NCBI GenBank assembly: GCA_963513935.1
Contig: OY740766.1
Location: forward strand, 1,642,001 to 1,706,000
Direction: 5' to 3'
From: Aphrophora alni
Lineage: Eukaryota > Arthropoda > Insecta > Hemiptera > Aphrophoridae
Length of the DNA stretch: 64,000 nucleotides
The notes below the pieces were generated by a model. It worked only from the letters and a program-made list of their open reading frames with translations, was not told where the DNA came from and ran no database searches. A program made the translations under genes and the position numbers. Positions 1-13,900 of the stretch are shown in pieces; the stretch's first letter is position 1; each line of letters begins with the position of its first letter.

Positions 1-730
1 TATTTAACAGTTCATGTAGTGATATTGGATTTTAGTTTATGTAGACAGTTTATACTTCCAAACTTATTATTTGTTTAAAGTCTAATACTGCAGATATTTT
101 AATAAACATTTGTTATATCATGTCTATGATCATTTAATACCTACAAGTTTAAATAATATACTTGGAAACAAATCAATTGAATTACAACAAAAAACTGTTA
201 TTATTTATTTTTTGGAAAATCAAATAAAACAATCCATTATTCAGATTTTGTTCAATTTATACATTTGAATAACAAAACTATAAATGATGAATTTTGAAAT
301 ACAAATATAAATTTGTATAACAGTGTTCCCAAAATTATTTGAGTATATTGGTTCAAATTAAACATTTTATTATATAAATTCATATTCATAGAACTTAGTA
401 CGTAAACTCATGTTGTCTTTATGTTGATTAATTATACCAATATATTTAGTTTAATTCTGTTTTAGTTTCATATTTAATAAAACCACTCAAAATAAATATT
501 TTAAAATATGATACTACTAATTAAAATTATTTTATTTTTATAAACTGAGAAAATTCACAAAACATTTTGATAAAACAAACATTTTTGAAAACACAAAGCT
601 CGAGCACACATATATGTCAAGTGAATATAAAACTAGACAGAAAAAAATTACCTTCAGCATAATGTATATATTAATTTTTAAAATAAAAATAGTAAAAAAG
701 GATTTTAATAAATATAAAATAATAAATAAT

Positions 731-768
<38 letters not shown>

Positions 769-3700
769 CAAAATTATAACAATCACTACAGATGGTAATC
801 CATATTGTCAATAACAGTACAAAATTAATTAAATATCATTTCATAAATTAAACAAAAGATTTCTAAAATTTTAAAGATAACAAAAATAACTATTTTAAAT
901 AGTAAGTCTGGTTTCCTCTAAAACGAGCTTTAATTCTTTTACAACCTATGACTTAAGTGTTTTTTTACTAAGCAAAACGTGAATGCAACATTGTCCTGTT
1001 TATAAATAGTTTCCTATCTATATTCTTTCTTATTGACGAAGATTTAAGTAGCTTGTAAAACTAGATTAGCATTCTAATTGAATTAATGTAATTGAGTACA
1101 AATCAATACCTGGGATAAAGTATCGCTTCATTTTGGTAAAGTATGTAAAACATTTTCCACAACAGTTTTGGATAAATGTATAAGATTATAATCGTAATAT
1201 TTGACGATATGGTTTAAAAATCACAGGATAAGTGATTGACAAAAAAAGTGTATATAATATTATACCTATACATAGTTATAATATGTATATAATACTGTAT
1301 GTTGTTATAATATGTATATAATACTGTACCTTGTTATAATATGCTAAATTTTTTTTTTTTTTAAAGCATAAGGGAAAATGTAAAATCATTGTTGCTTCCA
1401 AAGATAAAATATATCAAATTTAAAACAGTTATTTATTTTATTATGATTAAAAACATGTAACTAAAATTATATTAAATATAACTAATAAATCGATAATTAT
1501 ACACTTTTTTTTTAACCAATTCAGAAATTTATATTTTGGGAATTTTTTATTTAATATTAGTTTAAAAACTCTGAATTTAATTACACATAATCAGTTTAAA
1601 ATAAAACTAAAAGGTACAAAGCAAAAAGTTATATATCTAACACTGTTTATCAAAACTTTCTGATCTCAAAAATATTGATATGTTTACTGAACCAATCAAA
1701 AATATCAATTTTTATTTTTTTAACTTTCTTATAGTAAAAACAATTTATTATATTAAGTCTATTATGAATATGGTTGGAAAACAGTTGAAGTAATTATATA
1801 CATTATAGCAAAAAGTAGAAAATACAGTGAATATAGGCAGAAGACACTGAGGTGTTAAATACAAAAGTTAGGTAACATATAAATTTCATCATGTTTTAAA
1901 CTCAGACGGTGCTTTAAATATTTCAAAGTATTTTAAACATAATTAATTCAACTGAGGACATAATATTTTTATTTTTGAAAGTAATTTGTATTTTCTAATT
2001 TATTTAAATCTGCACAGATGTTGCTTAAAAAGCTCAACAAAATTATTTCTGGAAAAAAAAAGAAGGTTAATGGGGATTATCGGGATCTTGGCCTAGTTTC
2101 TAATGTAATGTTTAAAAAAAATTATTGATTGATACACAACTGCAGATACAGCACTGGATTATTCACACATTTGAATTCTGTTCAGAAATTTCATCTTCAT
2201 TTTAAAATCTTCCCTAACTATTTTGATGACCTGTTTATAATATGAAGTTTGATGTCATTAGCCTCCATCCATTCTTATGAAAATATATTCAAACCTCTGT
2301 TATGTTTCTATACCCAAATTTGAATAATTTTGTAAGTGCATATCAAACACTTGCACTAGTCATTCAGATTATCTATCCTTAAAATAACATTTCATTTCAC
2401 ACCTCCTAAAATAAGGGATTTAGACCAAAATATACTATGGGTCCACAACTCTATTTATCAAAATAGCTACTCTTGATGTAATACATGGAAAAAGTATCAC
2501 AGTTAAGATATACAAACAGTTGTTAAGATGGTTTAAGCTCAAGAAACTTTGAAAACATCACATCACCACTTTCTCTTATCATTATGTTTTTTACTGTGTA
2601 ATTGGAAAGTACAATGGTTGAGTTTTTAATACTTGTTTTAGTTTAAAATTTTGGGTATTTATAAAAATACACGAAACTCATTTTTTGAATGCTTTTAAAA
2701 TTAAGTTTTAAATTTATCTCTTATTACTGATCTTTAAAAAGCATATGAAAGTTGAATTATAGAATTTTGGTGGGCTTATATACATTAAAACTTACTAGAT
2801 ACTAAAATCAAGCTCAAATTTAAGGCCTATTTAACATCTTATAACTTTAAAAATGAAGTACCTACATGATGAATAGTATAAATCATAAGAATGGAAGAAT
2901 AAACAATTTTTGTGTAGGGTTTATATATATATTCTTATATTACTACTGTAATCAACATCAACTTGCTACACCATTAAAAAAAACAATTAATTATACATTT
3001 CATTAATTAGACCATAAATATTTGACGGTACAGTGATTCAATAGTTATATATTTATATTACGTAAGAATGAATCAAGGTTCAGTGTATTCAGAAAAGTAT
3101 TTGAAATTAATGTACATTATTTTTGAAATGACCTTTATAATGTATTATAAAAATATATATTATATAATGTGATTTGCAATTAAAGATAGGAATACAACTA
3201 TATAATAACTGATTAAAAATTGTATTTGTTTTAATTTATGTTGTCTGATAGTTTATTCACTATTTACTTTAGAAAAGTTGATTTAACACTTAAAAAAAAA
3301 AAAAGTTTAAAAAAAATAATAAAACAACTATAATAATTATATACAGTCATATATAAATAGTATTTGAATATGAAAAGTAACAACAAATTATTTTGTTATA
3401 AATGGTACAATTATTATTACATAAACCCTGGGTATTTCCGATAAAAATAGTTTGATAATGTTCTATTTCAGAGTGCTTATGCCTAAGGTAGGAAAATAGC
3501 ATTATATGTTTAAACAATCTCAATAAATATTAAATTTTACAAGCTAAATTAATTTTATTACACACAAAGTAAAGATAATTGTTTGTAGTTTGTCTTTACA
3601 ACAACTTTGAATATTTTGTGTCAAATGATTTACGACATGATTTTGTGATTTTCTAATCAGCTGCTTCTCTTTGCTTGGTACATCATTTTTCATATGAAAC

Positions 3701-6003
3701 AATAATTAGTGTATCCCTTCAAATAAAAAGGAAAATATTGAAAGAATATGAGTCATCTTGTTTGGCTCGAAGCATTAGAGACTTAATAACACTTTTTGTT
3801 ATACGCTGTGTCAGTAAACTTGTTGGGGAGGATGCTATAAACTAAGGCCATATGCTACAGAGCCTATAACTAGTGTGTTTTAATCGGCTTATTATTGCAA
3901 TATCAGATTGTGTTTACTGATATTTCTAGGTAATTACAAGCAAGTAACAAAATATTTCAACATATAATTTCATAAAACATAATAGAATTTAAAAAATACT
4001 GAAGCTACTTTGCTATTCAAGGTTCTTTCTATTTTAAAGTTCTAGCTATTCTATTTCAATTTTTAATTATTTTATATTGTTCAAGAAATTTTCGATCTAA
4101 GGAAACATAAAAAAAATATAGGCTACATACAAAATATTTAAAAGCACTTTAATATTTCAAGTTTTATTTTGATATTTAAGTTACATTGCAAGGAATATAT
4201 TATAATGGTGATAAAATGTGATATCACATTTTTGATGCTTCTCAAGCATATATAAAAACATATTTACCACATTTTTAAAACAATTTTAATTTAGATTATT
4301 TATATTTCTTTTTCTTACTGTGTAATCCATCTAGAAATTAAATGGTCCAACTAAGTTTAAAATTTTCAAGTTTGTTGGGGATAGGTGTCCAATATCATAC
4401 TTATATTGTGGTCAAAATCATATAAGTGGTAGAGAGGTGAAAATATATGACAATTTGTATTAATGTGTGGTTTTAATGAAGCTCATAATATTTATGTATT
4501 TTAAAAAGAGCTGAATTAAAGTGGCAAGAGTTTGTATGTTTCTGGTCCCCAAAAATACAAATACATTTTTTTTTAAATGTATTGTCTGATTTATAACAAT
4601 ATTTTAATCTTTTAAAGGCTCTGAATTTGAATTTAACGTTGATTTTTTTTTTACACAAAAAATTAAAATATTATTTGCTAGCCATATGAAATATTTCTGT
4701 TTGTTTTGATTTCTCTTCATTATGCTAAGGGATTTAACAATAACCACACATTTAATCAGAGTTCAAATTCATTTTAATTATATGACAATCATAATTCATC
4801 TTTAAGTTACTTAAAATATGTGGAATTAGTATTCAAATGCTTTAAAATTATTTTGCATTTAGTATAACTGAAGTAAGAGTAAACATAAATATTGCAATAA
4901 CTTAAAATTTTCTGTTATTAATTTCAGTTTTTTACAAAAGAATCACTAATAACAAATATTGATTTATAATTTTTATTGAGTCATCTAAGCCTTTTCTAGA
5001 ACTTGTGATTACTTCTATGATTTAGCCTTGATATTAAATTAATATTGATTAATAAAACTGAAATACAAAAGTGATAAATAAAAAAAAACGAACAAAAACT
5101 GCATCTTAATATTATTATGTACTTTTTTTTATTTAAGAATAATATTTTTATATTGCTATTATTTTTACGAAATATTTAAACGATAGTGTACATAATTTTA
5201 CAATATTCTTTTATGCTACATTACCTAAAGTCTAAAGGCAGTGGTTAGTTTTTTTTATTAAAACACTGCATCTAGAAATCACAAAGAAATTGCACATTTA
5301 CACTATAAACACAATGAAAAAGAGGAGTGAACGATACACAAATTTACAAACAGTGATAATGTACTATATAAAATGACAAATGAGAATGTTTTATTATCAT
5401 ATTTTTAATGTCTCATTATATAATTAAATTTAATGTTTAATAATTAAGCCTACCAAATATTTTAGGTATAATATAGTCTCAAAACATTATTAGAATAATA
5501 ACAACTTAAATTGAATACAGAATGCGTAAAAACACAAAAAGGCACAGATGTTCATAGGAACAAATATTTTCCTCCCTAATTTCCCTCCTTCTTCTCCTAA
5601 AGCATCAGACTGACGAATTTACTACAGATTGAATATTACTATAAACCACAGTTTTATAACCATTTTGTGTATAGTAAATTTTGTATAAAATAGTGCGGAA
5701 AAATTTCAGGACGTGTGCAGTACATATAATACGATATGTTCTATAAACTTTTAAGTTTACTTTATTAAATGCTTTTATTTAACAAAAATGTACATAAGAT
5801 ATAAGGTATAAATTATTGAGCATAGCAAGTTATATCTATAACAAAATTTGGTGGTGGCTCTAGTAACAGGAAGTAAAACATATAACATACAAATAATATA
5901 GTAGGAAAAAAATATTAAGATATGCCAAGATTTTGTTGAACGTGTTTTTTATAAATAATCTAATACATATAAATAAATAATGCAAAATTAAAATTAAAAT
6001 ATC
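1..6003. other. AT-rich non-coding flank, no gene recognised
   Basis: All six frames are broken and I see no splice-bounded conserved peptide. Contents are simple: a T30 tract near 731-760, a short 29-30 bp tandem at 1274-1343, and A/T-rich sequence. It may include distal 3'UTR of the Ly6 gene or intergenic DNA. Confidence 0.6.
1274..1343. repeat. Short tandem repeat, about 29 bp unit, 2.4 copies
   Basis: GTTATAATATG recurs at 1274, 1303 and 1333, with TATATAATACTGTA between copies. AT-rich; no function suggested. Confidence 0.7.
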
Positions 6004-6236
6004 GAAACTAAAAATAGTATACCTATATAAACATATATACATATACCTGGTATTCCCGTCATGCAACTTGTGTTGTAGTTTACACTACGCATTTCGAGAA
6101 CAGGTTCTCATCTTCAGGTGATTTTTTTTTTTTTTTTTTTTTTACTCACATGTGAGCACGTCAAACAAATAGTTGCATGACGGGAATACCAGGTATATGT
6201 ATATACGTTTATATAGGTATACTATTTGTAGTTTCA
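6004..6236. repeat. Inverted repeat (64-bp arms) around a GAAA stem-loop and a T-tract
   Basis: The arms at about 6004-6067 and 6173-6236 are near-perfect reverse complements, meeting around CCTGGTATTCCCGTCATGCA. The spacer of about 105 bp holds, on the minus strand, CTGAAGA, a perfect 6-bp stem (GAGAAC/GTTCTC) and GAAA at 6117-6092, and then a run of about 23 T (plus strand). The layout suggests a mobile-element insertion with inverted duplicate ends rather than a gene. Confidence 0.75.
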
Positions 6237-6619
6237 TACTATATTGCAACTGGAGACATAAACAATAAAATATCGAGTATCTGGTTTTCTGACAACATAA
6301 AAACTACAGTTTCTGTCAAGTTGACACAATATGTATTTTGCTGCAAAATTTTAACTTAACCAATAATTCATTTGTTATTACGATTCCATGTTTCGTAATT
6401 TTATCATTTTAGTTACTTTGATTACTGTACTTAATTCTGTTTGAGATAGCAAAGTAGTCAACTTTTTGTGTGACTAAAACTACACAGTTTCACTTTCAGA
6501 TTTATGAGCTTAGAAATCTAAATAAGAAATAAGTTGGTACTGCGCAAGGATTTTATCACTCTAACATGAATCCCACAAGCCGGATACTAAAGCAAAAGCA
6601 CAGACAGTAATTTTTTCAG

Positions 6620-6650
<31 letters not shown>

Positions 6651-7537
6651 GTGTCACTCATATATAAGTCACCATTTTTCAATATTGTAAGAATTTTATT
6701 CCTTTGTTTTATAATAGATGATTTAAAAGTCTCAAGTATTTTTGTAAAAACAAAAATGATGACCTATAAAATGATTAAAATTGAACTTATAAGAATGTCG
6801 TTTTAATTGAATAATTCCAATTTAATGCTAGTTCAGCCAGTTTATGACTTAGGAACAGTTCTTATTTAAGGTTAACAATTTGTGAATACAAATATTCCAA
6901 GAGCTAAATTGGGAAAATGTTACAACTAGGATTAATTTTTGAGATTCTGATTTCCTCTTATTATCTAAACAACCAAGAATTTTATTTTACTATTTCCTGA
7001 AAACATTTAGTTAAATTAATATATGTGATTTTTTATATATAACCTCTCAAAAAATTAATACTAAATATAGTTGAAGTGTGTGATTTATAATGTGAACACA
7101 TAATGCGACTTTGTGTTATACAACCCTTTTGTAATAACCAAATTGAAAAAAAAAAAAAAAGAAAAAAAGGATTTAATAGTAACCTTCAATAATGAGGCAA
7201 TTATTATTATTTTATTACTAATCTAAAATAAATAAATATAATTCAAAAATTCATTTACATAATAACTTAAATTACGCTATAGAGTTATAATGGCACTTGT
7301 ATTTGTTACAGTGCGGAAATAAGTTATTGTTAAAAGTATTGCAGAATACTTAGGTAAGATAAACATAATATTTACATAATTATAAAATAAAATATAGCAC
7401 TGAATAATCAAAGCAACATATATATTTAGAGCTATCTACTTGTTATTTTACTGAATTAATGTCTTTTTTTTTTAGCCTTTCTGAAATCAATATATCACTC
7501 TAGAGGAATGTGCACGCGTATATTACTTTATGTTATT
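6237..7537. other. AT-rich sequence downstream of the Ly6-type gene
   Basis: No coding signal. Poly-T at about 6620-6646 and poly-A near 7146-7160. Possible distal 3'UTR. Confidence 0.5.
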
Positions 7538-7543
7538 TTTTAT
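7538..7543 (-). terminator. Candidate poly(A) signal of the Ly6-type gene
   Basis: AATAAA on the minus strand, about 190 nt past the stop codon. This hexamer is frequent by chance in DNA this AT-rich, and another lies at 7211-7216, so the true 3' end is uncertain. Confidence 0.25.
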
Positions 7544-7728
7544 TGTGTAAAGCTGCATGATGAGTTCTAATAAAATTATAGGAATTTGTTGCACATTGTT
7601 TAAAGAATTTTACAAACATAATAATTTAAGCTTCATGATTGACAAATAAAATTAGTCTAAAATCTAGAATTGAAACAAAACAAAGTAATTTGTCATTTTT
7701 GCCTTACTTTTGCAATGTAAGGTGATTG

Positions 7729-7946
7729 TTATAAATTTGCAACATAAATAATAAAAATTTCACTCAAAATGAAGATTGATGTGATATCTGCAGCAGGTCG
7801 TGAAGCTGGATTACACAGATCTCCTTTGCAGACACAGTATTGCATGTGTACATCATGGGTGCCACTACGATCTATGCAAGACTTGCCTTCCCGGTTTTCA
7901 TCTGCTAAGAAACCACAACTACGAACAACTCTTCTTACCCCATACA
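7729..7946 (-). CDS. Ly6-type gene, last coding exon (C-terminal half and GPI signal)
   Basis: The acceptor is TTTCAG|TGTATGG. The exon completes Val83 and encodes residues 84-154 before TAA at 7731-7729. It holds VRSCGF, the SGTHDVH segment, [10 protein letters not shown] with the invariant Cys-Asn end of the domain, and a hydrophobic C-terminus ([11 protein letters not shown]). Open frames on the opposite strand over this exon are shadows. Confidence 0.9.
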
Positions 7947-10900
7947 CTGAAACATGAGAAAGTGACAAATAAAAACATATAAACTTGATAATCTCAGACA
8001 TCCTATTGAATTTATAACCCATAAGAATAACATTAAATGTTAAACACTGTATTAATCCCTTTATTCATATAAGAGTTATCATTTATGTGTCATTTTGAAG
8101 AACACATGAATGTTTTTTTAGAAACCAGCATATGATAAGTTTTGCAAAACGCAGGAAACTATTAAAAACAAAAAGCAATTGATTGAAAAGAGAGAGAGAG
8201 AAGCATTATATATTTTTTTGTCTACATTTTCAAGTCATTCTACATAACTTGAAAAAAATTTAGATGCAAGGTTTACAACTAAGTATATGTAATGAATTAA
8301 GACGTAAAGTATAGGGGATTCAATTCACAAATTTCAAGTCACTCCTGAAGAACCTTAATTTTAGTATTAATGGTTTACTATAGTCTTCGAAACAAAATAA
8401 TAGCAATAATCATTTTTTTAAACAAGATATATATATAATCCCTGACTTTGTCTTGTCTTCTAAATCAAATCCCTGACTTTTTCTTGTCTTCTAAGCCAAA
8501 TCCCTGACATTTTCTTGTCTTCTAAGTTAAATCTCTGACTCTTTCTTGTCTTCTAAGTTAAATCTCTGACATTTTCTTGTCTTCTAAGTCAGGAACTGTC
8601 AACAAAATGAATATGTTTACATTTTCCATGTGAAGATTTTCAAGGGAACATTCTTGCTGCTCTGTTGCTTTATCTATCTCATCACTGTTGATTTTTTGTT
8701 ATCGATCACTCCACCCAGTCAAAAACGAAGTCTTTTTTGTTGTCTTGGATCCCTTTTTTATAACAATCCTGTAGAGATACTACTACAACCATCGCACTAT
8801 TCTGTTGCTTCACTATACAACCAAAAATTTTATGACTAATAGTTTTTGGTTGCATAGTCTTGTTTGAGACTTTTCTAATACAAGCTGTGACTATCAAATA
8901 ACAAGAATGTGTTTTTACATCTTAAATAAAGTAATTAGAACTAATTGTGAGCCTTTTGATAGATACCTTGAACTTGTCTAAACCTGCATGACAAACATCA
9001 CTCTCAGTCGTTCAGTTGATTGAGAGTTTTCCTTTAATACAGTTGTGTTTTCTGTTGCTAAGTTTAATAGTTGAGAAGTTTAATAGTTTGAAGTTTTTAA
9101 TAAAAGTAAACAAAACATTTCAAATGTTTACTGACGTATACGGAAGGGGGATTGAGTGTTTGATTGGGACAAAGTTTTTGTGAAGGATATCTTAACGTAA
9201 AGACAATAAATGCCGTGGATGACCTTCCACTTCAAGAACCGATGAAAATGTAGACAAAATTAGCAGGATTGACAAGATGTCTGTGATTCAGTGTACGAGT
9301 GATGCTGAAACTGTTAACATTGACATAGACACTCCGTGGAAAATTGTGTGTGACAATCTAACATGAAGCAAGTTTGTGCCAAGATGGTCTCTAGAATTTT
9401 CACATTAGAATAAAACAAATGCTGCATGGAAACTTGCGCTGAATCAATTAGTGCAGTAAAAAACAATTTGCAGATGATTTAAAACAGTTGACAGAAACTG
9501 ATCTGCTCTACTATTTCAACCAGTGGAAAAGAAGATTCCATGCATCTGTGTGGAAATGTTAATGGAGGCTATATTGAAGGGGGACGGTATTCGAATTGTG
9601 ATACATATAATTGCAACAGTATTGTTAATTAATAGACACATCTCGTATTGTTCAACTCAATTTTCAGAAAAGTGATTTATTTCCTTTGATATATAACAGG
9701 TTTTCTTGATTTTAAATTATGGCAGTTGCATAAGTCATCAAACTGTTAGGATTAAAATTATCCTAAAATTTGACATTATTTTTATTTTCCCTTTCCTAAG
9801 TAACATTATTTGTTATTCTAATATTTTACCATTTCAAATTTTTTTAAACTATGTATATATGTACAAATTGAGGGATTATAGCATATACAATATACAACCA
9901 TGCAATATATGAAAGAGAAGTTTTGGAGAAAAAGGTTTTGTCACTAGAAAAGTTTGTGTTTTTTGTTTTCTAATGGTGATGATTGTACAGAATCTGAAAG
10001 GAAAGAATGTCAGCAATAATTCCAAAGACATCATCAATAACTCATTATACTACAATATCTGAGAATTAATTTCAAAATTTACCAGAATACCATGATGCTC
10101 CAAAAAGTGCACTCTCTGAATAAATGTTGAACGGAGTATAAAAAAGCAATCAATAGATTATCATAATATAAAATAAAAAGAACAACCGATACCTTTACAA
10201 AAACTGCAAGTCCGAGAATTATAAAATGGTTAATCATAAGCGATTTATTATTAATATTATTGCTATATTTTATACGGATAAATGAGAATTTCACTTTCAT
10301 TGACTAATAAAACTCTCAAAAACAAACTAAAAAGTTTTGCTTGATTGAAAACAGAGATCCAAACTCACGTGATAGAGGGAAATTAGAATATAGAAGTGAT
10401 GTAACTGGGAAGTTGAATTTTTTTTTTAATTGTATGCACTCAAAATGCATCAAAAATGCACTTGTATGCACTTTTCTAGCAAAGCTCCAGTCCGATTTTG
10501 CTAATTTTTTTGTTTCCCACTCAGTTGCATGTACGAAAATAAAAACTAAAAAAAGTCAATTTCCCAGTTAAATCACTTCTCGTCGATTTTTTGGAATAAT
10601 TTTCCTCTACTATGAAGAAAGAAGTGGAAAAAAAAATGTTAAGAACTTCCTATAAAATTATACTTGGTAGGAAACCACTATAACAAGTCATTAGCCCTAT
10701 ACTTAATATAAGTATGTACATACAATGAGAAAATAAATCCACTTAAATTAAAACCATAACTTAATTAGAATAAACAATATTATTAAATTGTAATACTGTA
10801 TTAAAATAATTACCTCTTTGAACATTTTTGCGGCACACGACAGGCTCCAAAAAGGGTAAATGTTCTAAGGGAGCTTGCATTGAACAATTTAGTTTCCCCA

Positions 10901-13900
10901 GGGAATATGGATCAAATGGATCTCCACATCTTGGATCATGCGCAGAATTACACACATAGCAGGATATAGATCCATAACCTAAATTTAAAAAAATTAAGTA
11001 TGTAATATAATTACTGCTAGATAAAATGTTTGCTAGTATGTGAAACTGTGTTAAAAGTAATTTACATAATTAAATATATAATTTTACAGTTTAGAATTTT
11101 GAAGTTCTGAATGTTTTATGAAATTTAAATCACTATGATTAATTTTAAATGAGTTCCACTGAAGTGCAAAAGTTTGTTGATTTTTACTTCATTTTTTTTT
11201 GCATATTGCTTACAGCAAAATATTTATTTTACCTTAACCCAAGTATGGGAGTTATTCTTGGTGATAACATCTGATATTAGCAGACACATATCCTTCTTAT
11301 ACAAATTTAGTATATTGCACTGCTATTTTGAATCTATTTTTTTATCAGGAAAGTGGTAGTACTATAATGGTCAACTTTGCCATTAGAACATCTTAAAAAG
11401 GAAGAAATGTTGTAATTTGGTAATATTATTTATATTATTATTTGGTCAAAATTAACTGCTAGAACAAAAAATTTGATAATGCAAGTTTTCAAGTTAATGA
11501 ACTTGCCATGCCAAGGCATTTAAAAAACCTACATCAATACAAAATTTGTTAAAATTTTAAAAATACATCTTTAGAAGAATCACATATGTGTATGCTAACT
11601 AAAACAGTTATAAACTATTATTGTTTTTTTTTTTTTTTTTTTTTTTTTGTTCGTCTATTTTGTATCTGGGCCATGCCATAATATTTAATTGAATACTGTT
11701 CCTCAATTTAAGGACTAAATACCAAAACATTCATAATATTTAGCAGGTACATAATAAATGGTAACATGAAGTATTGAACCACCACTTTCAGGAGTTCTTC
11801 TACAGACAACAGAAGAAAACATACAAGTGATTCAAAACAGGAGTGACATATCAACAAAAAAATAACTGATGTCGAAAATTGTGTATCATTCTTCAATAGG
11901 CCTCTATATAATACTGTATTGCATGGTTATACCCAATCAGAAGTGTAGTATTAATCAATGATTTTACTCCGTACCACCCTGCTAAATCACAACCGAGTTT
12001 GGTACCTATAGTATACAATAATTACATTATTTATTTTAATATCGTACTTATTAAAATATATATATTTGTAATGATTTATTTCTTTCAAATAATGTACTTT
12101 TAGGAAACATTAAATACAACATTTGTACCATTACAAGAAGAAAAACCAATATGAACAAAGTTTTCATAATAAAGTGTGATGTTTTTTTTAAATAAGCTAT
12201 AAAAAAAAAAATTAAACAATATTTTTTTCTGTTATTTGAAGTTTGATCTAGTATTTTAACAAATTTCATTGTTGAATTTTTAAAACAATTACAGTTTTAA
12301 AGGCCAATTGGCAGTCAATTAATATGCCTTCAATTTTACACAATTTAATAACTAATGAACTAAGCGAACATGTATAAAATTTTCGTTTTTAAATTATTTG
12401 ATAATAATGGATTGTTCATATCATGACTATAGTTTAAATTTGTATGGGTAACAATCGAGCCTCCACTTCACTCGTCCTAATCATCATATCAAATAAATTA
12501 ATTGAAATCTAGTTTTTAAAATTATTTCTGTTGCCAATTTCTAAGGAAGAGCAATTTTGGACACTGGTTTGAATTTTTAATCTGTATATTTTACCAAAAT
12601 TTTATCAAAATCAATAGAACTGATTTATAGAAGTTAGGCCTTTTATAACAGCTCAAAAGAAGGGTTTTTTGTTTTGTTTTTTTATCGATAACTCGTGAAG
12701 AAACATAGGTCTTTAGGAAGTACAACAAATTTGAAGGATATTTGATCAAAATCATTAGTACCGTTTTTCAGCAAAAATGTTATTTGTGAATTTTTTACAT
12801 CAGGTACACCCAAATTTTGAGTCAGGATTTTTTTAATTTTTTTATATAGGATCAACACCTCTAGGTAAAAAACAACACATTTTATGTCTCAGGAGAGCAA
12901 ACAAAGACATATTCATGAATATCTTAACTTCAATTTTTGTCCCATCACAATTCACCCTTAAGAAAGTAGACTATAAATGGTGTTTAAGATTTTATTAAAT
13001 TTTTTATTTCAAATTATATAACATACTATATAATCCCAAAAAAATTAGGAAATGACTTTTTGTTGAGAATTAGTCAACTGTCATCTGTCCAGTGCTCTAC
13101 AACCCAAAGTGTCAGTATCTTGTGACTTTTATTATTATTAAATTATTATTATGTAATAAAATTTTGAGACTAGTTATCATAAGAAAATAACACAAAATTA
13201 CGATTTTTTTTTAAATTAGCTCAAACGATTTTCATAAAATTTTTGCTCAAATGAACGTTTTAAAGGCCCAAACAAAACGTATTGGTCACTCACTATCTCT
13301 CCAAAATGGTCGGTTCACGAGTTATCGGTAAAAACACACAAAATCAGTTATGAAGATGTAATTAATTTCTCAATATTGTTTTTACCGATTTCGTTTGATT
13401 GTAATGAAATGTGAAGATTAATAACTCTAACCGATGTCCAAAATCGTAATTTTAAAATATTACGGTTCAGGAATAACTGACAAAAATGAAACTTGACCGC
13501 CATCTTTAAATCCTGATAAACTGAGGACCTGTTTATGGTACAAATTTAAGTTCCATTCAAATATAAACTTTATTATTATTATTTTTTTTTTTAAAGATGG
13601 GGTCCATGATTAATTTAGACTGACAACCACAAACGTGATATTTTTGGTTTTGATTGATTTTCATTTGGGTGAGTGGAAAAATATTTGCAATTTTTTTTGC
13701 ACCGTTTATTTTAATAAAGATATTGTTTTCATATTTAAAAAAAAGTCCCAAAAACCTATATTACCTAAGAAACACCTAAATAAGAGGGGGGGGGGTGACC
13801 ATGACATGTCACCAATAGTTACGCTAAGGGTAGAGTGTGTGACGTCAACACGGAACTGGAGCAAGGTGACGTCATCAGCTGCAGACTATCGATTTCTCAT

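Noticed and set aside
538..786. Open frame of 82 codons with poly-Lys
   Set aside because: Caused by a T30 tract and low-complexity AT sequence. No domain and no splice context.
7769..7982. Two plus-strand open frames opposite Ly6 exon 3
   Set aside because: Shadows of the minus-strand exon, whose ten-cysteine fold and splice sites are convincing.
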